From CANLBN01 sp050633825 (lineage in GTDB: Bacteria > Pseudomonadota > Gammaproteobacteria > Pseudomonadales > Cellvibrionaceae): a stretch of 64,000 nt of DNA. How positions within the stretch are numbered: the first letter of the stretch is position 1; each line of letters opens with the position of its first letter. The position numbers and the translations under genes were made by a program. The notes below the pieces were generated by a model. That model saw only the letters and a list, made by a program, of their open reading frames with translations, was not told the origin of the DNA and ran no database searches. Shown piece after piece: positions 34,828 to 43,143 of the stretch. Where the stretch lies: positions 10,249 through 74,248 of the forward strand of contig JBOEHG010000007.1 in NCBI GenBank assembly GCA_050633825.1, read 5' to 3'.

Positions 34828-37800
34828 TTATGAGTAGAGTGACTGCTTAATAATGGTAGCGATATTGTTGGCATTAGGTTGCTTCAGTACTCCTAAGTGA
34901 TCTCCAGGGATAAGATATGATTTTGGTATATTGTCCATATATTGTTCCCAGCCACAGGATATGACTTTACTATAGCCACGTATATGAGGCTGATCTTTCG
35001 ATTTAAACACTAAGACCGAGTCTGCATTGCCCCAAGATTCCATGGTGGGTTCATATTTTCGCCATGCTCTTTTGTAGTGTACTTGCCGAGAATCGCTAGG
35101 TTCATATTTTTCTCGTACCTTATTACCTATAAAGGGCATTACCATTAAGAGTTCTTTTATTGTATTTTTGGTTGAAAGAATAGCTGAATCAAAGAAAGCA
35201 GTAATGTTGTTATAAGATATGCGTCGAGAATTGACTATTTTTTTAAGGGGCTGATCTTTTAATACAAAGTCAATTAATACTATGCACTCTACAGTTTCGC
35301 CTAATTTTTTTAATTGCCCAGCAACTTCATAGGCAAGTGCAGCACCAAAAGAAATGCCTAATAAGCGATAAGGCCCCGAAGGTTGTACTGTTTTGATTCC
35401 TTCAATATATTCTTCAGCCATGGTGCGTACATCCAATAGCTGTTCTTTTGAATCAACTAATTTCCCTTCTATGGGCAGATAAACGCCATAGGTTGGTATT
35501 GATGGCGCTAAGCTATCTGCCAGATCTTTGTATAATTCAATCCCGCATAGGCAAAATATAGGGTTGTCTGTTCCTTTTTCTTGAAGCGGTATCACTTGAG
35601 TGCTATCAGAGTGATCACCCTTATCGATAAGCGCTGATTGCTCTTCTATAGTCGGGGCTTCAAATATAACACTAAGTGAGAGGTCGCTAGCACAGCTGGA
35701 ATTAATTAAATTAATTAATTCAGCCGCCATTAACGAATGTCCTCCGAGAGAGAAAAAATTATCGGTGATGCTGATTTGTTCTACCTTAAGTACTTTTTTC
35801 CATACCTCTAATAAAGTTGCTTGTAGCTCGCTCGATGGTTCTACAAAGTCTTCCCTGCCATTAAGAATGTTGGTTAACTGATGAATATCAATCTCATCAT
35901 TTTCTTTGTCGACGTTCTTTTTTCTGGGTATTTCAGTTAAGGCAGTTGTTGGAATGTCGAGCTCTGAACAATAAATGTTTTCTTCAGCTTGATTTGTACA
36001 AACATAAACTCCTTGTACTTCTTGTTTTAATTTAGCTCTTTCGTAAAGTTTGCTTTCCAGTATTTTGCTATAGCGATTAATGCCAACCAATACGTTTTCT
36101 GGTGGTCGGCATAGTATGGCGTGTAGCGATGATAAACCTTGATAAGGAGGGATTGTATACAGGCCTTGAGCGTTAAGCATAGATGCGGGGGCGCCCCCTT
36201 TACTCATGCCTAGTTCTTCCCATGAGCTCCATGCGATCGAATAGCTATTTAAACCTTGATTTTGTTCATGTAATGCCAGTAAGTCTAGTTGACGATTAGC
36301 CAAAGAATATACCGGTGCAATATTGGAAGGAATTGTACTTAATGACGATGAAAAATAAACGGCTAAGGACTGAGGTCGTTTCGATAATAATTGATGAATA
36401 GTTAATGCGCCGTTCACTTTTGGGGTTAATACCGAAAGCATCGATTCTGTGGTGTCTTCGATGAAAGGTATTTCTTTAACTGCACCGGCAAGATGAAAAA
36501 ACCCATCAATAGTTTGATTAAGGGTGCCTTCTAGTTCGATCAATTGTGATTCAATGGTATCAATTTGGCTAATGTCAGCGGAGAGATAGTGTACATTCCC
36601 GAACGCTTTAATTTCATTGAGAGCAGCTTGTTTGTTACGGTAATTATTGTTGTTGCCAGACGGGTCCGATCTACCAATAATAATAATATTCGCTTGAAAA
36701 TGTTTAATTAGCCATAAACATAATTCTTGTCCTACTCCGCCTAAACCGCCTGTAATTACGTAAAGACCACCATAAGTAATATTGTTTAGTGTGGATTTAT
36801 TTTTAATGGCTTCGTAGGATATAAGACGGCTAATATAGCGGATATTATCTTTAAGTAAAATTTCGTGGTCGCTACAGTTGTTGTTAAGCTCGTCAGCAAT
36901 ATTTTGTATTAATGCTGCGTTGTTATCAATAGTTTCTGCATAGTGTATTGAGCTAATGTTTAAGCCTTCAATGCCATAAAAAACAGAGTGATAAAGTGCT
37001 GGTAACGAACTATAAAAAAGGTTGGTGCTATCAAGTTTATCGTTTGCGTGTTCTGGTATGATTAACGATATTTTCGAGTGTTTAATATTGGAATAATTGC
37101 TGATAATTTTAGCAAGCTGTTGTATCCCATTAAGTTTTGATTCTATGGCTTGGCTATCGTTACACTTACGATCAATGTCGATAAAACGAAGATCAACAAT
37201 GTGGCAATGATTAAGTACTTCAATGCTTTTATTGTTCTCTGAAATTACTATAAGCTCAGACATGGTTTTTATAGTAGCGGTGTCTATGCCATTGTTTACT
37301 ATACTTTCTTTAATATTCTCCGCAATTTGTTTAGTGTTGCCCTCTTGCACAATCATGAGCAAAGACTGTTGGTTGTTCAGCGGTACTCTGTTAGCGCGAA
37401 CCCATTGTTTTGAGGCAAACCAATCAGGTAATGTACGATTGTTCTCCAACAGCATATCCATTGTTCTGATTGTATTATCAAACTCACCACTTTCCATTTG
37501 TTGAACGAGTTTGCTGCGTTGGATTTTTCCGATGGCTGTTTTGGGTATTTTATTTTTTGGTAGCGGAATTAAATATTCAGGTGATATTCCAATGTTTTGA
37601 GCGACGCTTTCCCTGATGCTTTGAGCAATTTTTAAAATGTCGTTGTTATTACCAAGATCATCATCGAGTGTACTGAAAAAGATGGCGAGACTTTCATTTT
37701 CGTCACTTCTTGGTTTTACTGCGGTTGCTGCTACATAGGAAACTAATACACCATCAACTGTTTCAGCAACTTTTTCAATCTCTACTGGTAAGTAGTTGGC

Positions 37801-39723
37801 ACCACCAATAATGATAGTATCCTTACTCCTGCCGCTAAGGTAGAGCTCGCCTTTGAATATAAATCCTTTGTCTCCAGTATCCATCCATCCGTCATCAAGA
37901 AATACTTTATTCGCTTCTGAGTTTTTATAATAACCCGGTGAGACACAAGCACCTTGCATGTGTAAATTTCCGATTCTTAACTCAGGTAATAACGCTCCCT
38001 GTTCATCCGCTATACGCATCGACATACTGGGAACCAGAGGGCCTAAACAGGTAAAAGAAACGCTGTCCGAACTACCTGAAGGAACTAGTTTTAAGTTTTT
38101 TGATAATGAATTGCGATCTATAGTGATGGTTTTAATAAAATCGTCAGTAAGCGCATAAGTAACACCTGATCCCATTTCAGCCATACCAAAAGCGGGTGTA
38201 ATGGCTGATTTGTTTAAGCGAAAAATACTTAAGCGAGAGACAAATTCAGCAATTGTTGCTGGCGATACTGATTCTGCTGCCGTTAAAAATGATTTAACCG
38301 ATGATAAGTCCCAATCATTATTAATAGTTTCGCTATTTTTTAATGTTGCGCTGACAGCAGCATAAGCAAAATTAGGTGCCCAAGTATGGGTAATACGATA
38401 TTGGCTGATTAAATTTAACCACTCCAGTGGATTTGGGAGAATACGTTCTTTATTGCAATAAATCATATCGCAACCGAGATCAAGACAGCGTATATGCCAA
38501 TCAGAAATACTGCCAATATGATCAAAGGGAAGCCAGTTTAGAATACGATCTTGAGCTGTATTACCACAAAGTATATTGGTGCCTCTTCCTCTCACAAGTA
38601 CATTACGGTGAGTAAGTTGGATGCACTTTGGTGTCCCTGTGCTACCGGAACTTAATGATAAAAAGGCAATACTGTTTTCATCTACCTCAATATCTCTAGT
38701 GCTTGATCCTTCTAATGGTTCCATTAATGATTGATAATTGACACAGCTTGTTTGAGGAATATCAGATGATTTAGTGACACCTTCTAAACTGGCTGTATCG
38801 CCAATAATCAAGGGTTGTTCTAATAACTCCCATACGCCTTTGAGTTTACCCACTTCACTGTTATTTTCTGTGTACGTTGGTGGTACTGGAGTAATAACCG
38901 GGATAACGCCCGCGAGAATACAACCCCAAAATATGGGCAAGATCTCTGCGGGGTAATAAGCATGAATAATAGCGTGACTGGCGACAGATATATTACGTGT
39001 GAAAATTCCATTTCTAATTTGACGTGCTTGATCCAGCAGATCAGAAAACCCTTGTTCCGTTGCCTTGCCCGTATCATCTAGGTAAGTTATTTTTACATTA
39101 CTGTACTGATTTGCTGCAGTAACTAACATTTCCCCCAAAGTCTTTGGCATAGACGATGGTGATGGCAGTTCTTCAGCGACCTGTAGTGCAGGCTTATCGC
39201 TTTTTGGGATTTCTGTTATTGCTTGAGTAGGCTTTTTTGTACCATGTCCCTGCGAACTCTCTCGCGTCGGATCGGCTATTGGCAATAGCGATTTAATGTA
39301 AAAACGATCGGGCTTTTTATCTAAAGAAAGAGCAAGGGCTGCAGCATCTATGACCCCTTCTTGAGATTTTAAGTCAGCTTCAATATGCTCTAAAACTTTT
39401 GGTAGGGGTGGAATAAGCGATTTTAACGCTTCGATATCACGTTCACCATTGGCTGTTAGAGGCATATGATTAATGGTAAAAATACCATTCAGCCCATACT
39501 TTTCTAACAATTTAGCAGATGTTGTTTTTATGTTCGAAAGAGGGCTATCATGGGCCACAATATATGCAACATTATAGTGAATGCCGGCAATTTTTTGCGC
39601 AATAATCTCGCATTCATGTGCGCCGGTTTTATTAATGATGTCTTGTGCTGTCGCCTTTAAGTTTACTTGTAAGAGTGTATCTATTTGAGAGGCGAGTTCA
39701 CGGGGGCCCGCTAATTGTTCCAT
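34828..39723 (-). CDS. Single-module synthase: adenylating/acyl ligase - ketoreductase - carrier - thioesterase
   Basis: 1631 residues. Order: N-terminal segment (1-150) with MPLTANGERDIEALKSL at about 87-103, resembling the end of an adenylation domain; linker; AMP-binding ligase (about 195-740; SSGSTGTPK at 358-366, FGMAEMGSG near 512-520, TGDKGF then GRSKDTIIIGG, and KTAIGKIQR); a 220-residue region; ketoreductase (about 980-1170; VITGGLGGVGQEL, SSSLS and YSLAN with the catalytic Ser/Tyr/Asn); phosphopantetheine carrier (LGGHSLMAAELI, about 1327-1338); thioesterase (GISFGA near 1458-1463, GDHLGVL). The order ligase-KR-carrier resembles loading modules of trans-AT polyketide systems such as PksJ/BaeJ, which load and reduce alpha-keto acids; here a thioesterase follows directly, implying release of a small hydroxy acid or ester. 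There is no condensation or ketosynthase domain, and no PPTase or transporter nearby. Confidence 0.85.
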   Translation of the reverse strand: MEQLAGPRELASQIDTLLQVNLKATAQDIINKTGAHECEIIAQKIAGIHYNVAYIVAHDSPLSNIKTTSAKLLEKYGLNGIFTINHMPLTANGERDIEALKSLIPPLPKVLEHIEADLKSQEGVIDAAALALSLDKKPDRFYIKSLLPIADPTRESSQGHGTKKPTQAITEIPKSDKPALQVAEELPSPSSMPKTLGEMLVTAANQYSNVKITYLDDTGKATEQGFSDLLDQARQIRNGIFTRNISVASHAIIHAYYPAEILPIFWGCILAGVIPVITPVPPTYTENNSEVGKLKGVWELLEQPLIIGDTASLEGVTKSSDIPQTSCVNYQSLMEPLEGSSTRDIEVDENSIAFLSLSSGSTGTPKCIQLTHRNVLVRGRGTNILCGNTAQDRILNWLPFDHIGSISDWHIRCLDLGCDMIYCNKERILPNPLEWLNLISQYRITHTWAPNFAYAAVSATLKNSETINNDWDLSSVKSFLTAAESVSPATIAEFVSRLSIFRLNKSAITPAFGMAEMGSGVTYALTDDFIKTITIDRNSLSKNLKLVPSGSSDSVSFTCLGPLVPSMSMRIADEQGALLPELRIGNLHMQGACVSPGYYKNSEANKVFLDDGWMDTGDKGFIFKGELYLSGRSKDTIIIGGANYLPVEIEKVAETVDGVLVSYVAATAVKPRSDENESLAIFFSTLDDDLGNNNDILKIAQSIRESVAQNIGISPEYLIPLPKNKIPKTAIGKIQRSKLVQQMESGEFDNTIRTMDMLLENNRTLPDWFASKQWVRANRVPLNNQQSLLMIVQEGNTKQIAENIKESIVNNGIDTATIKTMSELIVISENNKSIEVLNHCHIVDLRFIDIDRKCNDSQAIESKLNGIQQLAKIISNYSNIKHSKISLIIPEHANDKLDSTNLFYSSLPALYHSVFYGIEGLNISSIHYAETIDNNAALIQNIADELNNNCSDHEILLKDNIRYISRLISYEAIKNKSTLNNITYGGLYVITGGLGGVGQELCLWLIKHFQANIIIIGRSDPSGNNNNYRNKQAALNEIKAFGNVHYLSADISQIDTIESQLIELEGTLNQTIDGFFHLAGAVKEIPFIEDTTESMLSVLTPKVNGALTIHQLLSKRPQSLAVYFSSSLSTIPSNIAPVYSLANRQLDLLALHEQNQGLNSYSIAWSSWEELGMSKGGAPASMLNAQGLYTIPPYQGLSSLHAILCRPPENVLVGINRYSKILESKLYERAKLKQEVQGVYVCTNQAEENIYCSELDIPTTALTEIPRKKNVDKENDEIDIHQLTNILNGREDFVEPSSELQATLLEVWKKVLKVEQISITDNFFSLGGHSLMAAELINLINSSCASDLSLSVIFEAPTIEEQSALIDKGDHSDSTQVIPLQEKGTDNPIFCLCGIELYKDLADSLAPSIPTYGVYLPIEGKLVDSKEQLLDVRTMAEEYIEGIKTVQPSGPYRLLGISFGAALAYEVAGQLKKLGETVECIVLIDFVLKDQPLKKIVNSRRISYNNITAFFDSAILSTKNTIKELLMVMPFIGNKVREKYEPSDSRQVHYKRAWRKYEPTMESWGNADSVLVFKSKDQPHIRGYSKVISCGWEQYMDNIPKSYLIPGDHLGVLKQPNANNIATIIKQSLYS

Positions 39724-40030
39724 AATGATCTCAGGTTAGCTAAATGGTTCAAGGAAGAGGTTTTATATAGACCCTATATTATCTCTAGAGTTTAAAAAAT
39801 TACGCATGCCTCGTCTATCACGTAAACAGGTTAGTTCTTTTGTATAGGTAAAAGGTTCAAAATAGCAAAAATAAGGCCAATTGTTGCTTATTGACTCGTG
39901 TTATGTGTGGGGCAAGGGTGCATGTTAGCGGTATAGTATTGCGCGTTTATTAAAACAAAACACGGGTTTGTATGGCTTATTCATTAAGTTGAGTAATGAT
40001 GATGCCGTTTTTAGCTGTTTTGAGTTAAGG
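39724..40030 (-). other. Intergenic region upstream of the synthase (307 nt)
   Basis: It holds the presumptive synthase promoter. I see no gene, no convincing hairpin terminator for the RDD gene, and no clear repeat. Confidence 0.4.
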
Positions 40031-40489
40031 TTACTTTTTAGTCTCTTTTTCTACTATAAGCAGCCGAGTATGGCTCCATCTATCGTGCAACATGCACTTT
40101 TCATTATCAAAGAAATAACTAACAAATAATGCCCAGCCTACCGCTGCTAGACAAAAGCGTATTATGCACTGAGCTATTGTGGGAGTATTGCTTCCTTTTA
40201 TACTAATAATTTGGACACGCCAGGCTCGCATACCTGTTGTTTGTCCACCTCGTGTCCAAAAGTAATAGTAGAACCCAAAGATACTTAATAGCCAGCCCAG
40301 TTGAAATAGCGTTCCGGTTGCTCGATCGGTACTGATATTGAATAACAACTTACTAATACCTATATAAACAAGACCGTAGGCCATACTCACAGCCATTAGT
40401 AAAAGGCTATCATAATTAAGTATGACAAAGCGGCGAATAAGAGAGGGCGATAGAGTAGTGTTAATTGGAATGGGTGTGATCTCTGACAT
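40031..40489 (-). CDS. RDD-family inner-membrane protein
   Basis: 152 residues from ATG 40489 (an in-frame ATG at 40513 is also possible). RDD motifs are visible: RRFVILNYDSLLLM in the first membrane segment, where the aligned Arg and Asp give the family name, then YYYFWTRGGQTTGMRAWRVQ between the second and third segments, and a DRWSHTRLLIV end. Some RDD proteins act in Na+ or Li+/H+ exchange; most are uncharacterised. It begins about 45 nt after the exported protein gene on the same strand. Confidence 0.85.
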   Translation of the reverse strand: MSEITPIPINTTLSPSLIRRFVILNYDSLLLMAVSMAYGLVYIGISKLLFNISTDRATGTLFQLGWLLSIFGFYYYFWTRGGQTTGMRAWRVQIISIKGSNTPTIAQCIIRFCLAAVGWALFVSYFFDNEKCMLHDRWSHTRLLIVEKETKK

Positions 40490-40534
40490 ATTTCGTATTA
40501 TAACAGAGATCATATCACCACAGGTCAGCGTAGT

Positions 40535-41029
40535 TTAAAAACGATAACGTAAACTGGCTACCGTTCTGTCATCGGAGATACGAATTTCATAGCTTGTTTT
40601 ACCATGTCGGCCTTTACCCACTAACTCCTTTTTTAAAGTGCTTAGATAAAAGCGACTTTTTCCTGAGCGGCCATCTGTGTTCAGTAGGTTGATTTTAAAT
40701 CGATCTCTTATTTTACGTAGTAATTTCCTTTCCTTGGCTTTAATACTTTCGCGCTGAAATCGATTTTTCTTACTGTTATGTATGCCTAGCCCATCTGTTT
40801 CTAGATAAGCGTTACCATTAATGCCTTCTGGGGACAGTTGGTTGTGATAATAAATATCACCTAACTCAAGGGAAGCTTCTGATGCCGACTCTTTTAGCCA
40901 AAGCTTAATATCTTGGTCAACGGTGTCATCAGCACTAGTGGTACCCACTGTAAAAAATGCCATTATGGATGTTGCACCTGTAAACCATCTGTAGTGTTTA
41001 TGGATACCTTTGATTAAAGTATTTAACAT
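40535..41029 (-). CDS. Exported protein, unknown function
   Basis: 164 residues from ATG 41029, chosen because AGGAGG lies directly upstream; the frame extends to 41047. The N-terminus is a long signal sequence with a basic start and a cleavage site near TTSA. The mature part is rich in charged residues (ESIKAKERKLLRKIRDRFK) and ends in alternating beta-type segments, YEIRISDDRTVASLRYRF, with a C-terminal Phe as in outer-membrane proteins. It is short for a beta-barrel and could be a fragment of a larger family. I recognise no domain. Confidence 0.6.
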   Translation of the reverse strand: MLNTLIKGIHKHYRWFTGATSIMAFFTVGTTSADDTVDQDIKLWLKESASEASLELGDIYYHNQLSPEGINGNAYLETDGLGIHNSKKNRFQRESIKAKERKLLRKIRDRFKINLLNTDGRSGKSRFYLSTLKKELVGKGRHGKTSYEIRISDDRTVASLRYRF

Positions 41030-41047
41030 AATTACCTCCTGCGACAT

Positions 41048-41441
41048 TTATGACTGCTTGTGGCAGATTGCTGTCGTCTATATCCACTATAACAGTATAG
41101 ACTCTCCCGTCATTTTAAAATTTATACCAAATAGCTATGGATTCGTTGTGATTTCTCATTTGTCGTTGTTATTTGGGCGCCCTTTAAAGGGAAAGCTTAT
41201 TATTTCAGTGTTTTTATAGTAAGTGAGTACACACATTTTAAAGGGTGTGAGTTTGCTGAAAGATTCTTTTTTATAACTAATAGTACTTTTATAGTTTTTA
41301 TTTATTCCCAAATAATCCAGTTTAATTGATATTTCCGAGTTTAGATAAGGCGCTGAACGATTCCTCTATTGCGCTATAAACTGGCTTTAAATACCCGTAT
41401 AATCGACGGCTTTTTCGCCATATTGAATAGTAGAAACTGTC
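41048..41441. other. Divergent intergenic region (394 nt)
   Basis: Between the exported-protein gene (- strand) and the aminotransferase gene (+ strand). Promoters for both are expected here. I see no gene, terminator or convincing operator. Confidence 0.4.
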
Positions 41442-42632
41442 ATGCTTGAGAATTTATCCGCTTTACCCCCTGACCCTATTTTAGGTTTAAGTATGAGCTA
41501 TAAGGCTGATACCAACCCCCACAAGGTAGATTTAGGCGCGGGTGTCTATAAAGATGATGATAATCACACACCTATTATGGCTGCTGTTAAGCAAGCGCAG
41601 TCTCTATGGTTAGAGAGAGAAGAAACGAAAGTCTATGCTCCCCCGGCAGGTTTTGAGGGCTTTAATGAAGGCATGATTAAGTTACTTTTGGGTGATACCC
41701 ATCCGGCATTAAAAGAACAGAGAGTAACCGCTGTACAGGCGCCGGGCGGTTGTGGAGCCCTGCGTATTACTGCCGGGATGTTAAACCGTTGTCGTGCCGG
41801 TGCTAAAGTATGGGTGTCGACACCGACTTGGGCAAATCATATTCCTCTACTGGGGAGTGCAGGTTTGCAGCTAACTGAATACCCTTACTATGACTATAAG
41901 CAACACCGGATTGATTTTGATGCGATGATGGATACTTTGCAAAATGTTGATGCCGGTGATCTGGTGCTTTTGCACGGTTGTTGTCATAACCCTTCTGGGG
42001 CTGATTTATCCCGTGAGCAGTGGGTTGCCTTAGCATCTTTACTGAATGAGCGAGGTGCAGTTCCATTTGTAGATGTTGCTTATCAGGGCTTAGGTGATGA
42101 TCTTGATGAAGATGTCTGGGGTTTACGTCATTTGGCCGAGCAATGCCCCGAGGTGATTGTGGCCACGTCTTGCTCTAAAGTTTTTGGCTTGTATCGAGAG
42201 CGTGTAGGTGCGGTTGTTATTATTGCCAAAGATCAACAGACGGCAGATGTTTGTCGTGGACAATTACTTAATATTGCACGTGAAATATATTCGATGCCGC
42301 CAAGTTATGGTGCGGCCCTAGTTGATATTATTTTGCATGATGCTGATTTAAAGCAGCAATGGGTTGATGAAGTACAGGTGATGCGTGAGCGTATTACTCA
42401 TTTGCGTAGTAGTTTTGTTACGCGGCTTAGTAATGCCGGTGCAGGTAATCGTTTTGATTATATTCAGCAAGAAAAAGGCATGTTCTCTTTCTTAGGAATA
42501 GGTAAGGAGCAGGTAGAGCGAATGAGAAAAGACGATAGTATTTATTTTGTCGGTTCTAGTCGTATTAATGTTGCAGGTTTAAATGACAATAATATGGATT
42601 ATGTTGTCGATTCATTGCTAAAAGTTCTTTAA
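41442..42632 (+). CDS. Aromatic-amino-acid / aspartate aminotransferase (class I PLP)
   Basis: 396 residues, class Ib-type fold as in E. coli AspC/TyrB. Conserved elements are DPILGLSMSYKAD at the N-terminus, VDLGAGVYKDD, the CCHNPSGADL segment (Asn that binds PLP O3') and SCSKVFGLYRERVG with the PLP-binding lysine at residue 246, and a C-terminal NVAGL. It interconverts aspartate or aromatic amino acids with the corresponding keto acids. Motifs do not separate AspC from TyrB. It is convergent with greB, only 7 nt apart. Confidence 0.9.
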   Translation: MLENLSALPPDPILGLSMSYKADTNPHKVDLGAGVYKDDDNHTPIMAAVKQAQSLWLEREETKVYAPPAGFEGFNEGMIKLLLGDTHPALKEQRVTAVQAPGGCGALRITAGMLNRCRAGAKVWVSTPTWANHIPLLGSAGLQLTEYPYYDYKQHRIDFDAMMDTLQNVDAGDLVLLHGCCHNPSGADLSREQWVALASLLNERGAVPFVDVAYQGLGDDLDEDVWGLRHLAEQCPEVIVATSCSKVFGLYRERVGAVVIIAKDQQTADVCRGQLLNIAREIYSMPPSYGAALVDIILHDADLKQQWVDEVQVMRERITHLRSSFVTRLSNAGAGNRFDYIQQEKGMFSFLGIGKEQVERMRKDDSIYFVGSSRINVAGLNDNNMDYVVDSLLKVL

Positions 42633-42639
42633 TCATTAT

Positions 42640-43143
42640 TTATATTGAGTAAGCAATTTTTTCAATAAAAAAAGGTTGTTCGCCTTGTGTTGTTTGGATG
42701 ATGACTTCATCATCCAATTGTTTTTTAAGTAAGGCACGGGCAATAGGAGAATCAATGCTGATTTTTCCTTCACCCACATTAAATTCATCAGGGCCAACAA
42801 TACGGTAAATGCGTTGGTCGGAACCACTTTCATTATTTAGCGTTACCCAGGCACCAAAGTAAACTCTTTCCTGATCTCTGGGGATATCTCTGACAATGGT
42901 CAATTCGTCTAAGCGCTTTGTTAAAAAACGTACCCGGCTATCAATTTCGCGTAGGCGTTTTTTTCCATAAATATAGTCGCCATTTTCAGAACGATCACCA
43001 TTTTTAGCCGCCTCATGGACATCATGGGTGACTTTGGGGCGTTCTTCTTTCCATAAAAATTTCAGCTCCTGCTCTAAAGCCTCAGCGCCTTCAGGTGTTA
43101 TATAGGGTGAGCCTTTTTCGCGAGGCGGGCGCCAGCGTCCCAT
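42640..43143 (-). CDS. greB: Transcription elongation factor GreB
   Basis: 167 residues. Rescues arrested RNA polymerase by stimulating transcript cleavage. The N-terminal coiled coil carries the tip motif GDRSENGDYIYGKKRLREID, with the acidic pair that coordinates catalytic Mg, and YIYGKKRLREID distinguishes GreB from GreA. The C-terminal FKBP-like domain follows (VTLNNESG, YRIVGPDEF, ISIDSPIARALL). Its start touches the stop of the S9 peptidase gene upstream, suggesting translational coupling. Confidence 0.94.
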   Translation of the reverse strand: MGRWRPPREKGSPYITPEGAEALEQELKFLWKEERPKVTHDVHEAAKNGDRSENGDYIYGKKRLREIDSRVRFLTKRLDELTIVRDIPRDQERVYFGAWVTLNNESGSDQRIYRIVGPDEFNVGEGKISIDSPIARALLKKQLDDEVIIQTTQGEQPFFIEKIAYSI

